Shown here: positions 32,471 to 41,189 of the stretch, piece after piece
How the letters are laid out: every line of letters begins with the position of its first letter
Numbering within the stretch: the first letter of the stretch is position 1
NCBI GenBank assembly: GCA_017555205.1
Contig: JAFZGW010000009.1
Span: forward strand, 1-64,000
Source of the DNA: Akkermansia sp.
GTDB lineage: Bacteria; Verrucomicrobiota; Verrucomicrobiia; Verrucomicrobiales; Akkermansiaceae
Direction of reading: 5' to 3'
DNA: 64,000 nt
The notes under the pieces: model-generated
What the model saw: the letters and a program-made list of their open reading frames with translations, nothing else
What the model was told of the DNA's origin: nothing
Database searches by the model: none
Translations under genes and position numbers: made by a program

Positions 32471-34792
32471 TTATCCGTTTCTTTCTTTGCTGAGGCGCAG
32501 GCGTTCTTCGGCACTTTCCCTGAGTTTTTCGGCTTTTTTGGTATTGCCGGCTTTTTCGTAGATATCGCCGATGATTTTTTGCACTTCTACTTCCTTGGAG
32601 AGTTTGAAATGGTCGCTCGTATTGCTCTGCACTCCTTTTTCGTAGAGTTTTTCTGTGGCACGTGCCATGGCTGACCAGTCTCGTTTGGATGCCTCGGCTC
32701 TCTGCATGTGCATGATATACTGGCGCAGCAGGCTACCGAAGATATCGCCACGCTTGGTTGTCTCCTTCAACATTTTGTTGTAGAGTTGAGTGAGCCCGCG
32801 AACGTCTTTTTCTTCTGCCAGCAATTCTGCTTGGCTGTTAACGGCTTCGAGCAGCAGGTCGCTGCGCTCATCGCCGATGGTGCGCACCAGTTTATCGAGG
32901 TTGCGTTTCATCGCGGTGCGCTTGGCGTTGTAGTTCTTGCCTTCCAAGGCGTAGTTGCTGTCAATTTCGCCGGCAAGGTCCAGCAATTCAGCATTTTTCT
33001 TACCATGGCGTTTAAGTTCGTTGCTCATTTTGCGCCAATAATCGGCGTTGGGCATGTTTTCCTTGTCGGCGGTGAGCACGCGAATACGCGAACTCCAAGC
33101 GGTTGTCAACTGGGGGAAGGCTCCGGTGACGTAGCGGGCGGTGCCTCGGGCTTCCGCGCTACTGCCTATGCTTACCAGATATTCGGCCAACAGCATACCC
33201 TCGTAGGCTGCGGAAAGTTTGTCGTCCGAGGTTTTCTTGCTCTGATTGAGCAGCACGCTTTCGTGCATGCCGCGGCCGGAGCACGGGTTGGCAAAACGGC
33301 CGGTGTTGTAACCGTATGAACCGGTTTGCTTCCATGTGACATTGTCCGTCATAGAGGCTATCCATGCGTGAGGTCCGCGATCGCCGTCACCAACAATGTA
33401 GACGGCGGGAATTCCCTTGCATTTGGCGGTGTTGGCCGCAAAATAAGCTTGGTGGCGGCACACACCACCATCTTCCCGGATTTCGGCGAAGTTGTATTTT
33501 TGGTAGAGTTTGGCTTCGCTGAGCGACCCTGCGGCTATTTCCATGCGGTAGCGTATTGAGCTGTAGGCGTCTCCCCACTGCGCCTGAGTATACTTCATGT
33601 TCTTCTGAACCCAGTCGAACTCTGACTTCGGCAGGCGCACGTCCACTACGAAGAGCAGGTCGCTGACGTCCATTTTTTTCACATCCGTGAGCAGTTTGTT
33701 TTTGGCATCCATCTCACGGAAATAGTTGTAAACCTGTTCTATGGTGAGGGTCGGTTCTTTGGTTTTAACCTGACTGTTGGCAGCGGCGCGCCCCGGTTCA
33801 ATCAGGGCACAGGCAATGGCGAGATTCAGGTATTTGGTGCGGTCGCGCTCCGGGGTTATAAGCCACAGCTTGTAAAGTGTTTGCAGGTGGTAGTTCATGT
33901 TGCGGGGGTGGCCGCTGTTGGCAGTGTAGCTGTGCATGAAGTGGTGCAAGGGGTCGCTTTTATCCTTCAGCATCCATTGCATGAATAGTTTACCGCCCTC
34001 TGTGCCGAGTTCGTTTTCGCCAATCATTTTTCCCGGGGAGGGCTTAACGAGTTCCTTCATGTTGTCCACCCCAGTCAGGCGTATGAGGTGGCAGAGCGCC
34101 ACGGCCTGCATGAGTTGTTTGCTGCGCTTATATGAATTGAAGTTAAGCTTGTCGTTGTTGACTATTTCCGGGATTGCGGCTTTGATTTTTTCCGCAAATG
34201 CGCGCTCGAAGTCTTGGAAGTCGCCCTCGGTGAGCAATCGCTCTATCATAGAGTTGTACAAGTCTTTGTTTTCGCGGGTCGTGGTGGCACCGCCAATGAG
34301 GGGTAAATCGGCTTCGTAGGGGGAGCCCTGAGTGGGCGTTTCTGTCGGTTCCTCCGGTTGTGGCTCTACGGTGCTTGGTTCCGGTTCTTCGGGTGTATCA
34401 GTCTTTTCGACCTCCTGAGCTTTGCGTCGGGTTTCTTCCTCGGCACGGCGGCGTGCAGCCTCTTCCTCTTCAGCGCGGCGTCGGGCTTCTTCTTCCTCGG
34501 CTTTGCGGCGAGCCTCCTCTGCTGCTGCTTTGCGTCGGGCTTCCTCCTCGGCGGCGCGTTTGCGCGCGGCTTCTTCCTTTGCGCGTGCTTGTGCCTGGGC
34601 TTCAAGGCGTGCTTTTTCCTTTTCCTGTTGGTCATAGTAGTACCAACCGCCGCCTATAGCTGCCAGCAGGAGCAGGGTAATCAACCAAACTCCGCTCCCA
34701 CCGCCGGATTTTTTTGCACTTGTCGCTGCCGGGGCTTTGGCTCGAGGTCTGCGTGCTGCTTTTTTTCGTGGCGATGGGGTGGGCTTGCTCAT
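32471..34792 (-). CDS. Membrane-anchored transglutaminase-like protein with Glu/Arg/Ala coiled coil
   Basis: 773 aa. A basic N-terminus (PRKKAARRPRAKAP) precedes one transmembrane helix (about 34-52). A long charged coiled coil (about 55-130, repeats of AEEEARRKA) and a Pro/Glu/Thr linker follow. The C-terminal 550 residues contain a transglutaminase-like core with the nucleophile in EDGGVCRHQAYFAA and the His in RGPHAWIAS, preceded and followed by helical repeats. It is probably a periplasmic or surface enzyme or scaffold. The substrate is unknown. Confidence 0.75.
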   Translation of the reverse strand: MSKPTPSPRKKAARRPRAKAPAATSAKKSGGGSGVWLITLLLLAAIGGGWYYYDQQEKEKARLEAQAQARAKEEAARKRAAEEEARRKAAAEEARRKAEEEEARRRAEEEEAARRRAEEETRRKAQEVEKTDTPEEPEPSTVEPQPEEPTETPTQGSPYEADLPLIGGATTTRENKDLYNSMIERLLTEGDFQDFERAFAEKIKAAIPEIVNNDKLNFNSYKRSKQLMQAVALCHLIRLTGVDNMKELVKPSPGKMIGENELGTEGGKLFMQWMLKDKSDPLHHFMHSYTANSGHPRNMNYHLQTLYKLWLITPERDRTKYLNLAIACALIEPGRAAANSQVKTKEPTLTIEQVYNYFREMDAKNKLLTDVKKMDVSDLLFVVDVRLPKSEFDWVQKNMKYTQAQWGDAYSSIRYRMEIAAGSLSEAKLYQKYNFAEIREDGGVCRHQAYFAANTAKCKGIPAVYIVGDGDRGPHAWIASMTDNVTWKQTGSYGYNTGRFANPCSGRGMHESVLLNQSKKTSDDKLSAAYEGMLLAEYLVSIGSSAEARGTARYVTGAFPQLTTAWSSRIRVLTADKENMPNADYWRKMSNELKRHGKKNAELLDLAGEIDSNYALEGKNYNAKRTAMKRNLDKLVRTIGDERSDLLLEAVNSQAELLAEEKDVRGLTQLYNKMLKETTKRGDIFGSLLRQYIMHMQRAEASKRDWSAMARATEKLYEKGVQSNTSDHFKLSKEVEVQKIIGDIYEKAGNTKKAEKLRESAEERLRLSKERNG

Positions 34793-34857
34793 ACCTGTAT
34801 ATTAGCTGTAGGTATGTGGTATGTAAAGAGAAAAAGACAATCTCCGCGATAGAATGC

Positions 34858-34886
34858 TTGCAAAGTGCGGTAGTATCTGTTACCAT
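34858..34886 (+). promoter_or_regulatory. Promoter of the small protein-mnmA pair
   Basis: TTGCAA (34858-34863), 17-bp spacer, TACCAT (34881-34886), 8 nt before the ATG at 34895. The same two hexamers with the same spacer occur upstream of metY (39619-39591, minus). Confidence 0.55.
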
Positions 34887-34894
34887 GCGCACGC

Positions 34895-35167
34895 ATGCAG
34901 AAACAGATGTACATCTTCCGTTGTCCCGAGGCGGAGCTTGCGGCGCTTGAGCGCCTGTGTACAGAGAACCACATCGACATGTCGCGCGCGGTGGTTACAG
35001 CATTGCTAATGATGACGGATCGACTGGCGGAGCAGGGGGTGCTCCCTCCCCGCGAGTTGCCGCCAAGTATAACGGCCGATGCAACGGCCGCCGGTACCGG
35101 GGGGCCGACACCCCCGCTCACTCCTTCCATTAAACCGAAACATGGCGAAGATTCTAGTGGCTCTTAG
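34895..35167 (+). CDS. Small protein with ribbon-helix-helix-like N-terminus
   Basis: 90 aa. The first 50 residues (YIFRCPEAELAALERLCTEN, then MSRAVVTALLMMTDRL) have the strand-helix-helix pattern of ribbon-helix-helix DNA-binding proteins. A Pro/Thr/Gly-rich unstructured tail follows. The gene overlaps the start of mnmA by 26 nt in another frame, implying translational coupling. It could regulate its own operon. The assignment rests on pattern only. Confidence 0.55.
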   Translation: MQKQMYIFRCPEAELAALERLCTENHIDMSRAVVTALLMMTDRLAEQGVLPPRELPPSITADATAAGTGGPTPPLTPSIKPKHGEDSSGS

Positions 35168-36233
35168 TGGCGGCGTTGATAGTGCAGCCGCAGCAGCCCT
35201 GCTTACGGAGCAGGGGCATGAAGTTGTGGCTGCCTATATGAAAAATTGGGTGAATGATGAGAATATACCCGGTGAGTGCCCGTGGGAGCGCGATATTGAG
35301 GATGCTCTCGGCGTGTGCCGCAAGTTGGGTATAGAGTTGCGTGTGGTTGATTTGATTGAGCAATACCGCAGCCGTGTTGTTAATTACCTGATAGAAGGTT
35401 ACCGCGCAGGCTCAACCCCGAACCCCGATGTGCTCTGCAACCGCGAAATGAAATTCGGCGTGCTGCTGGACTATGCCCTCGAACAGGGGTTTTCATCTGT
35501 CGCTACCGGCCACTATGCCAATCGCTTAGATGTGCCGGGGGTGGGCAGTTATGTGCTGCGCGGTGCCGACCGAAACAAGGACCAATCATATTTCTTGGCT
35601 CTCATGCGCCCGGAGCAGGTCGCTCACGCCGTTTTTCCGGTGGGGCAAATTACCAAACCGCAGGTGCGTGAGCTTGCCCGCCGTTTTGGCCTGCCCAATG
35701 CCGAAAAGAAGGATTCTCAGGGTATTTGCTTTATCGGTCAGGTAAAGATGAGCGATTTCCTGCGCCATTATCTGCCGGATAATCCCGGTGATATTGTGGA
35801 TATTCATGGGCGGGTGCTCGGTCGGCACGATGGCTTGCACCTTTTCACCATGGGGCAGCGCAAGGGGCACCATGTCGCCTCTCCCCGCGAGGGCGTGGCC
35901 TATGTGGTGGTTGGCAAGGATTTGAAGCGCAATCGCCTGATTCTCGGTTACGAGGGCGAGGATACCCCCGGGCTTTATGCCCGCAGTGCGGTGGTCGGTT
36001 CGGTTACCAATGTGTTGCGCCCCTTGCCGGAGCGTATTATGGCACAGCCTCGCTATAGAGCCGCCGCTGTGCACGCTACTTGTACCCCGTTGGAAAACAA
36101 TAAGTACCGCCTCGATTTCGATGCCCCGGTTCGAGCTTTGGCTCTGGGGCAGGTCTGTGCGTTTTACGCACCCGATGCCGACCGCGGCGAGCAATTGCTC
36201 GGCGGTGGATTTTTTGAGGAAATCGGTAGCTGA
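35142..36233 (+). CDS. mnmA: tRNA-specific 2-thiouridylase
   Basis: 363 aa from the ATG at 35142. MnmA thiolates U34 of tRNA-Lys, Glu and Gln. The PP-loop is ALSGGVDSAAAAALL. The two catalytic cysteines are in CNREMKFG and GICFIGQ. The start is fixed by the family N-terminus MAKILVALSGGVDS. It is coupled to the upstream small gene. Terminal residues are LGGGFFEEIGS. Confidence 0.97.
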   Translation: MAKILVALSGGVDSAAAAALLTEQGHEVVAAYMKNWVNDENIPGECPWERDIEDALGVCRKLGIELRVVDLIEQYRSRVVNYLIEGYRAGSTPNPDVLCNREMKFGVLLDYALEQGFSSVATGHYANRLDVPGVGSYVLRGADRNKDQSYFLALMRPEQVAHAVFPVGQITKPQVRELARRFGLPNAEKKDSQGICFIGQVKMSDFLRHYLPDNPGDIVDIHGRVLGRHDGLHLFTMGQRKGHHVASPREGVAYVVVGKDLKRNRLILGYEGEDTPGLYARSAVVGSVTNVLRPLPERIMAQPRYRAAAVHATCTPLENNKYRLDFDAPVRALALGQVCAFYAPDADRGEQLLGGGFFEEIGS

Positions 36234-36249
36234 TTCGTGCGTTTTTTGT

Positions 36250-36278
36250 TTGTTCGGGGGTAATTTATGTGGTAATAT
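36250..36278 (+). promoter_or_regulatory. Promoter of the FHA-domain gene
   Basis: TTGTTC (36250-36255), 17-bp spacer, TAATAT (36273-36278), with the ATG at 36288 9 nt downstream. Confidence 0.6.
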
Positions 36279-36287
36279 CTCGTGTGC

Positions 36288-37013
36288 ATGGGAGTAGGTG
36301 CTACAGAATCGGGAAATGTTCTTGCTGAGCTGGAGTCGCGAGCAAGAGCTCTCGCCGCAGAGCTGGCGGCTGTGCAGGCGGAGCTTGCCGTAGCCCGTTC
36401 CCTCGCTTTGGCTGACCGGCGTACCGGCCCGGCAGAGGTGTGCGCCGATGTCGATGACTGCGAGTGCCCCCTTTCCGCACCGCATAGGGGTGGGGCGGTC
36501 AGTGAGGTGAGCCGGCAGGACTCGCGTATGTTGGGTGTTACCCCCGGGGTGTTGTTGCAGTCATTGCCCTTGCACGATGCACTGCGCCGTAAGTGGGGAT
36601 TGGGCGGGGGATTACCCTCCGCCGACGGCTGTGCGGATGTGCATTTTCATATCCCCGGCAGAACCCGACATTCTGCCCCCGGTCGATTGAGGATTTTCGG
36701 CTTGCTGAGTGATGGGCAGCCGTGGGAGCACTTCGTCTCCTTCAGCTCGCTTGCTGCTGATGGCGGCGTGATTATCGGCCGGGAACAGGAACTGTGCGAT
36801 TTGGCCCTTGCGGATGACAGCGTATCGCGTATTCATGCGCGTTTGGAAATTAACTACAGCGGTCTGGTGGTGACAGATTTGCAGTCAACCAACGGGGTGT
36901 TTGTGGATGATGTGCAGGTGGATGCCTATTCTCCGCAAACCCCGCTCGGGGATGGGAGCGTGTTGACCTTGGGGGAAGTCCCCCTGTGCGTGGAGTATCT
37001 CCTGCCGAATTGA
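36288..37013 (+). CDS. FHA-domain protein
   Basis: 241 aa from the ATG at 36288, placed by its promoter. A coiled-coil segment (about 8-38, LAELESRARALAAELAAVQA) comes first and a low-complexity region (45-140) follows. The C-terminal FHA domain has the phosphothreonine-binding residues GR in IIGREQE, S-R-x-H in DSVSRIHARLE and N in LQSTNGVFVDD. It should bind a phosphothreonine partner; no Ser/Thr kinase lies in this window. Confidence 0.88.
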   Translation: MGVGATESGNVLAELESRARALAAELAAVQAELAVARSLALADRRTGPAEVCADVDDCECPLSAPHRGGAVSEVSRQDSRMLGVTPGVLLQSLPLHDALRRKWGLGGGLPSADGCADVHFHIPGRTRHSAPGRLRIFGLLSDGQPWEHFVSFSSLAADGGVIIGREQELCDLALADDSVSRIHARLEINYSGLVVTDLQSTNGVFVDDVQVDAYSPQTPLGDGSVLTLGEVPLCVEYLLPN

Positions 37014-37049
37014 TTAGGCCGTGCGTGGGGGCTTGCCTTCCCTTGAATG

Positions 37050-37087
37050 GTTCGCCCCCACAGCCTTGCGGCTATGGGGGTGAACCA
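37050..37087. terminator. Long hairpin between the FHA and PEP-CTERM genes
   Basis: GGTTCGCCCCCACAGCC (37050 onwards) and GGCTATGGGGGTGAACC (to 37087) form a 17-bp stem with two mismatches and a TTGC loop. It lies between convergent genes. A related but shorter hairpin recurs at about 38070-38096. Confidence 0.7.
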
Positions 37088-37128
37088 CACATGTAATTGT
37101 TTTTACATGAAGCTTTATTTGCGGCGAC
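37085..37128. repeat. 44-bp repeat, copy 1, spanning the 3' end of the PEP-CTERM gene
   Basis: This 44-bp stretch (starts CCACACATGTAATTGTTTTT, ends GCGGCGAC) is repeated at 38103-38146 with one mismatch. It includes a small stem CATGTAA/TTACATG and, on the minus strand, the last codons and stop of the PEP-CTERM gene. Both copies are preceded by a CCCCCACAGCC/GGCTATGGGGG hairpin. Confidence 0.85.
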
Positions 37129-37765
37129 GGCGGGCAGCCAAGCCGGCGAGTGCCAGCAAGCTCAGCGTTGCCGTTGTGGGTTCGGGGACTGCCGGAGCGT
37201 CCGGGTTCGGCGCAATCGCCTCACCGGTGAAGGTGCCCTCAAAAACCCCCCAGCGGCCGGTATCCATCTGCTCCTGTGTAATGCCGGTGCTCAGCATCGT
37301 AAGCACGCTGCCTTCGAAATTAACACCGCTAATAGACTGATTACTGAAAAGTCCGTCAACAGATACCGTTACCTTATCGGCGGCTGCATCATAAGAGATT
37401 TTGCAAACCTGCTCGATGCCCATGCCCCATGCTGTCCACTTTAAGTCGTTAGCTCCGGTAGTTGAGCTGACTCTCACGGTTTTCGTCGTGCCACCGGCGG
37501 CAATCTGGGGATTGAGATTTTTTGTGGGCGCATAGAGTCCGAGTGCTCCCATTTCAGGTGTGGTGGAGAAAATTGTAACAGTATCATAGTGAGTGCTGCT
37601 ACCGGCTGCTGCTTTGAAATGAAGCGTCATGCTCCAGTCTTGGCTCATGTCGTACTGATTGGCAAGCTGAATGGATGTCAGACCGCCAAAATCAAAGGTT
37701 TCAGTAGTCGGAGCCGCTATGGCTATGCTACCGAGTGTGAGTAGTGCGATAAGTGATTTTTTCAT
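37115..37765 (-). CDS. PEP-CTERM-type secreted surface protein
   Basis: 216 aa from the ATG at 37765, which opens a signal peptide (MKKSLIALLTLGSIAIA). The mature part looks like a beta-sandwich of the laminin-G/LamG kind (WSMTLHFKAAAG, DTVTIFSTT, RWGVFEGTFTG). It ends with VPEPTTATLSLLALAGLAARRRRK-like sorting signal: the PEP motif, a hydrophobic helix and an Arg cluster. Such proteins are cut by an exosortase/archaeosortase-type enzyme; none is encoded here. Akkermansia relatives carry many. Confidence 0.88.
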   Translation of the reverse strand: MKKSLIALLTLGSIAIAAPTTETFDFGGLTSIQLANQYDMSQDWSMTLHFKAAAGSSTHYDTVTIFSTTPEMGALGLYAPTKNLNPQIAAGGTTKTVRVSSTTGANDLKWTAWGMGIEQVCKISYDAAADKVTVSVDGLFSNQSISGVNFEGSVLTMLSTGITQEQMDTGRWGVFEGTFTGEAIAPNPDAPAVPEPTTATLSLLALAGLAARRRRK

Positions 37766-38222
37766 GTGCGTGATATTTAGATTTTGGGTGGATGTTGCGC
37801 TTGCCTTTACATGCGTTGAAAACGCGCTTATCCGACCGACTGGTACTATTCTAAGCATTTCTAACCGGCATTGCAAGTAAATCTTTCTGTTATCTCCGAA
37901 AAGTTGCATTTTAATTGTTATTTTAGTGTCTTATTATACATTACAGGCTTTTTATACATCCGAATCCAACTAAATAATCGCTGAAAATGGAGATGGTAGA
38001 ATTGAGGGCATTCTACAAAAACGCTCTTTTCCGACATATGCGCATTCGTTACAAAGGACTACAACAAAATCCTCCACAGCCAAGTGGCTATGGGGGATTT
38101 TTCCACACATGTAATTGTTTTTACATGTAGCTTTATTTGCGGCGACAGTAACCTGCAGTGCACGCGCTATGTGAGTATGCAGCAGGTGGGAGATGCCGGG
38201 GAATTCCGGGCCTGATACCACA
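37766..38222. other. Gene-free stretch with remnant of a second PEP-CTERM gene end
   Basis: No convincing ORF. The part next to the PEP-CTERM start is its AT-rich upstream region, with TAAATA 8 nt before the ATG. From about 38070 a hairpin CCTCCACAGCC/GGCTATGGGGG is followed by ATTTTT, then by the second 44-bp repeat copy. After GCGGCGAC the similarity stops, so no second Arg-rich sorting tail is preserved. Confidence 0.6.
38103..38146. repeat. 44-bp repeat, copy 2
   Basis: Matches 37085-37128 at 43 of 44 positions, in the same orientation and about 1 kb away. It is not attached to a readable gene, and is preceded by a hairpin similar to that of copy 1. Confidence 0.85.
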
Positions 38223-38252
38223 AAAAGCCGCAGCTGAGCAGCTGCGGCTTTT
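38223..38252. terminator. metY terminator
   Basis: AAAAGCCGCAGCTG (38223-38236) and CAGCTGCGGCTTTT (38239-38252) form a perfect 14-bp stem with a 2-nt gap. It lies downstream of metY on the minus strand. Confidence 0.9.
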
Positions 38253-38283
38253 GTAGACAAAATTGTGGCTTTGTAGTGGCGTC

Positions 38284-39561
38284 TTATTGAATGGCTGCAA
38301 AGGCCTGCTGAAGGTCAGCGATGATATCCTCTGCGGCTTCGATACCGACGGAGTAGCGGATAAGGTCGGGCTTCACGCCGGCCTCGATAAGCTGCTCGTC
38401 GCTCAGCTGGCGGTGAGTGTGGCTGGCGGGGTGCAGCACACAGGTGCGGGCATCTGCCACGTGAGTCACAATAGAGGTGAGCTTCAGGCTATCCATGAAC
38501 TTAATGGCGCGCTCGCGACCACCCTTGATGCCGAATGTAACCACACCGCAGGTGCGACCGCCGTCGAACTGACGCTGAGCAAGCTCGTAGTACTGATTGG
38601 AGGGCAGACCGGCATAGTTAATCCAAGCGACATCGGACTGCTTCTCCAGGAACTCGGCGACCTTTTGAGCATTCTCGCAGTGGCGGGGTACGCGCAGGTG
38701 CAGGGTTTCGAGACCGAGGTTGAGCAGGAATGCGTTCATGGGCGAGGGGATGGAGCCCAAATCGCGCATGAGCTGAACAGTGCATTTAGTGATATAGGCA
38801 CCCTTGCCGAAAGCCTCCGTGTATACCAAGCCGTGGTAGGAGTCATCCGGCTGGGTCAGACCGGGGAACTTGTCTGCATGAGCGGCCCAATCGAAGTTGC
38901 CGCTGTCTACCACAACACCGCCCACCTGGGTGGCATGGCCGTCCATGTACTTGGTGGTGGAGTGCATGACGATATCTGCCCCGTGCTCGAAGGGGCGGCA
39001 GTTCATGGGGGTGGCAAAGGTGTTGTCCACAATGAGGGGGACGCCGTTCTTGTGAGCGATATCGGCCATCTTGCGGATGTCGAGCACCTGCAGAGAGGGG
39101 TTGGAAATCGTCTCGGAGAACACGCACTTGGTGTTCGGGCGGAAGGCCTTTTGGATTTCCTCGGCAGGGGCGTCCTGATCGACAAAGGTGACCTCGATAC
39201 CCAGTTTCTTGAAGGTTACAGCGAACAGGTTGAAGGTGCCGCCGTAGATAGCGCTGGTGGAGATGAAGTGGTCGCCGGCCTCGCAGATGTTGAAGATGGA
39301 GTAGAAAGAAGCCGCCTGACCGGAAGACGTCAGGATGGCAGCTACACCGCCCTCGAGCTCAGCAATCTTCTTTGCTACGCATTCGTTTGTGGGGTTCTGC
39401 AAACGGGTGTAGAAGAAGCCTGATTCCTCCAAATCGAACAGGCGCGCCATTTGGTCGCTTGTCTCGTACTTGAAGGTAGTGGACTGGAAAATAGGCAGCA
39501 CTCGGGCTTCGCCCTTCTTGGGCTGCCAACCGCTCTGTACGCAAATGGTGTCTCTGTTCAT
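38284..39561 (-). CDS. metY: O-acetylhomoserine sulfhydrylase (Cys/Met metabolism PLP enzyme)
   Basis: 425 aa from the ATG at 39561 (MNRDTICVQSGWQPKKGEAR). It makes homocysteine from O-acetylhomoserine and sulfide. The PLP lysine is in MHSTTKYMDGHA, and YTRLQNPTNE, LTSSGQAASF and IVDNTFATP are family marks. The cystathionine gamma-synthase branch is similar, but the YTR-x-NPT context and length favour MetY. A TTGCAA-17-TACCAT promoter (39619-39591) leaves a 20-25 nt leader. Confidence 0.93.
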   Translation of the reverse strand: MNRDTICVQSGWQPKKGEARVLPIFQSTTFKYETSDQMARLFDLEESGFFYTRLQNPTNECVAKKIAELEGGVAAILTSSGQAASFYSIFNICEAGDHFISTSAIYGGTFNLFAVTFKKLGIEVTFVDQDAPAEEIQKAFRPNTKCVFSETISNPSLQVLDIRKMADIAHKNGVPLIVDNTFATPMNCRPFEHGADIVMHSTTKYMDGHATQVGGVVVDSGNFDWAAHADKFPGLTQPDDSYHGLVYTEAFGKGAYITKCTVQLMRDLGSIPSPMNAFLLNLGLETLHLRVPRHCENAQKVAEFLEKQSDVAWINYAGLPSNQYYELAQRQFDGGRTCGVVTFGIKGGRERAIKFMDSLKLTSIVTHVADARTCVLHPASHTHRQLSDEQLIEAGVKPDLIRYSVGIEAAEDIIADLQQAFAAIQ

Positions 39562-39590
39562 ATATGCTTGATGTATTGGCTTGCGCCGGG

Positions 39591-39619
39591 ATGGTATCAC
39601 GTTATTCCTACCATTGCAA
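39591..39619 (-). promoter_or_regulatory. metY promoter
   Basis: Minus strand: TTGCAA (39619-39614), 17-bp spacer, TACCAT (39596-39591). Same hexamers as the promoter at 34858. Confidence 0.55.
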
Positions 39620-39701
39620 GGAGAAATAGCAAACTATATGCCATACTGCCGCAGAAAAGTGTATTTTTCTGCGGCAGATGATGTGATTGGGGTGCGAAAA
39701 A

Positions 39702-40931
39702 TCAGTCTAACAGCGAGTCCCAAAGGCTCTTGCTATCCTTTGGTGTTTCCGGCTCATCGTCGGACTCGTGCGAAGTTCCCATGGCCGTATCTTTATCGCT
39801 GCCGGTGAGTTTGCCGAACAGTCTGTCAAAGAGCCCGCGTTTTTCGGCTTCATCAAAATCAGCTTTCCAAACGAGACTGTCTTTGAGGAAGGGCGGGCCT
39901 TCGTTGGTGTTGTTAACCGTGTAATCTACGCCGTCCGCCGTGAGCGCTTGTCGGATGCGGTCGAAATCGGGCAGGCAATTATCCGTGCGGAACAGGTGCA
40001 GGGTAGGCGCCTTGCCCGGCAGGTAGGTGCCGTGAGGGGCTTTGTTCGCGTGGGCGAGTTTTTCAACCAGCAGGCAGAACCCGAATTCATTGCCCGGGAT
40101 TTCCGATACAAGTATTTCAATCGGGTATTTTTTACCCTGTTGAACTTTGAAAGGAGTGCCGGTGGGTATGCCGCCGAGCATTTTGTTCCAGTGTGGGGTA
40201 GAGCTGTATTGGTAGAGCGCTCGACCGCCTTTGCTCGATGTGATTTCTCGCTGGTAATTTTTTGAGGTGCCCAACGTCATGTTGTTGCGCGTGGGGATGC
40301 TCCACCCGCTTTCTAGTACCAATTTATTGTTGAAGCGAACCATGAGCACATCATCCCCCATGCCGACAAAGCGGAAATAGCCGCTCTCCGGTGCGGTGAC
40401 AACCCCTCGATACAGTACTACCCAGTCGGAGGGTTTTACTTGCTTTTCACCGGCTTTTTCGTTGCATTGAAAAGCTTTCGGGCCGTATGCCGCCTTGCAG
40501 CGCGGCAGGTAAAAATAAGGGGCGTAGAGTTTGACTTTCGGGGAATAGTAGGCGGAGAACAGGCCGCTGTCCCACTCTTTGCAATTAAAACGGTGGAATA
40601 AGTCCACAACTTGGTGGCGGCTCAGCGGGCGTGCCTTGCCGTCAATGGGCTGCTTCAGGTCATAGAAACGCCCCACGAGCGCGGATTGTTCGTCAATACT
40701 GCTGCCGAAAGCCTCTTGCAGGGCGCTGTTGATTTCCAGCTCATCCCAGAAATTTTTGGCTTTTTTCAGGGCTTGCATGCCGAATTCATGGGCGTGCTTT
40801 CCCAAGTCGAGGGCTCCTTGTTCGAGCTTTCTTGTGTCCTCCAACAAAGAATCCCAACCGGCTCCGGCAACCGGAGTGCACAGCAGGGAACCGAGCAGGG
40901 CGGCGCAAAGGGGGAATGTAAGCTTTCTCAT
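39702..40931 (-). CDS. Secreted PA14-like domain protein
   Basis: 409 aa from the ATG at 40931, which opens a signal peptide (MRKLTFPLCAALLGSLLCTPVAGA). Residues about 125-310 form a PA14-like beta-barrel: APYFYLP, WVVLYRGVVTAPESGYFRF, GMGDDVLMVRFNNKLVLESG, then KKYPIEILVSEIPGNEFGF. PA14 domains bind carbohydrate or partners. An acidic, Asp/Ser-rich C-terminus follows. No catalytic module is visible. Confidence 0.8.
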   Translation of the reverse strand: MRKLTFPLCAALLGSLLCTPVAGAGWDSLLEDTRKLEQGALDLGKHAHEFGMQALKKAKNFWDELEINSALQEAFGSSIDEQSALVGRFYDLKQPIDGKARPLSRHQVVDLFHRFNCKEWDSGLFSAYYSPKVKLYAPYFYLPRCKAAYGPKAFQCNEKAGEKQVKPSDWVVLYRGVVTAPESGYFRFVGMGDDVLMVRFNNKLVLESGWSIPTRNNMTLGTSKNYQREITSSKGGRALYQYSSTPHWNKMLGGIPTGTPFKVQQGKKYPIEILVSEIPGNEFGFCLLVEKLAHANKAPHGTYLPGKAPTLHLFRTDNCLPDFDRIRQALTADGVDYTVNNTNEGPPFLKDSLVWKADFDEAEKRGLFDRLFGKLTGSDKDTAMGTSHESDDEPETPKDSKSLWDSLLD

Positions 40932-41094
40932 GCTCGTTATTTTAGCCTTTTTCAGTTGACTCAGCAAGCATAAAATACCGGGGATGGAGAGTAAGTTTGC
41001 GTTCATGTCGCATGGAAAAGGCGTATTTTTCGCGAGGCGGGAGCCGGTATATTTACCATGACACAACATAGCGCATTGAAAACCGGGGTTAAGC

Positions 41095-41123
41095 TTGCCA
41101 TGGCAGGGGAGTTATGCTACAAT
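41095..41123 (+). promoter_or_regulatory. secA promoter
   Basis: TTGCCA (41095-41100), 17-bp spacer, TACAAT (41118-41123) with an extended -10 TGC. The predicted start near 41130 leaves about 50 nt before secA, containing a short leader ORF. TGCCATGGCA, a 10-bp palindrome, covers the -35 box. Confidence 0.7.
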
Positions 41124-41135
41124 GAGCAACCGCGT

Positions 41136-41189
41136 ATGCCGCCCGGGCTCGCTTTACCGTCAATTTTAACCGTCAAAAATAATGATTAA
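41136..41189 (+). CDS. 17-codon leader ORF overlapping the secA start
   Basis: ATG at 41136, about 6 nt after the predicted transcription start. It encodes MPPGLALPSILTVKNND and stops with TAA at 41187-41189, so its last codons run across the secA ATG (41182-41184) in another frame. A terminating ribosome would be in place to restart on secA. SecA is regulated by an upstream peptide (SecM) in E. coli. No similarity to SecM is claimed; the peptide could be chance. Confidence 0.35.
   Translation: MPPGLALPSILTVKNND

Noticed and set aside
37970..38260. A 96-codon minus-strand ORF over the second 44-bp repeat
   Set aside because: Its sequence has no signal peptide or domain, and it crosses a hairpin, a repeat and a terminator.
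41122..41169. An alternative leader ORF starting at ATG 41122 upstream of secA
   Set aside because: Its ATG overlaps the predicted -10 box, so it should lie upstream of the transcript start.
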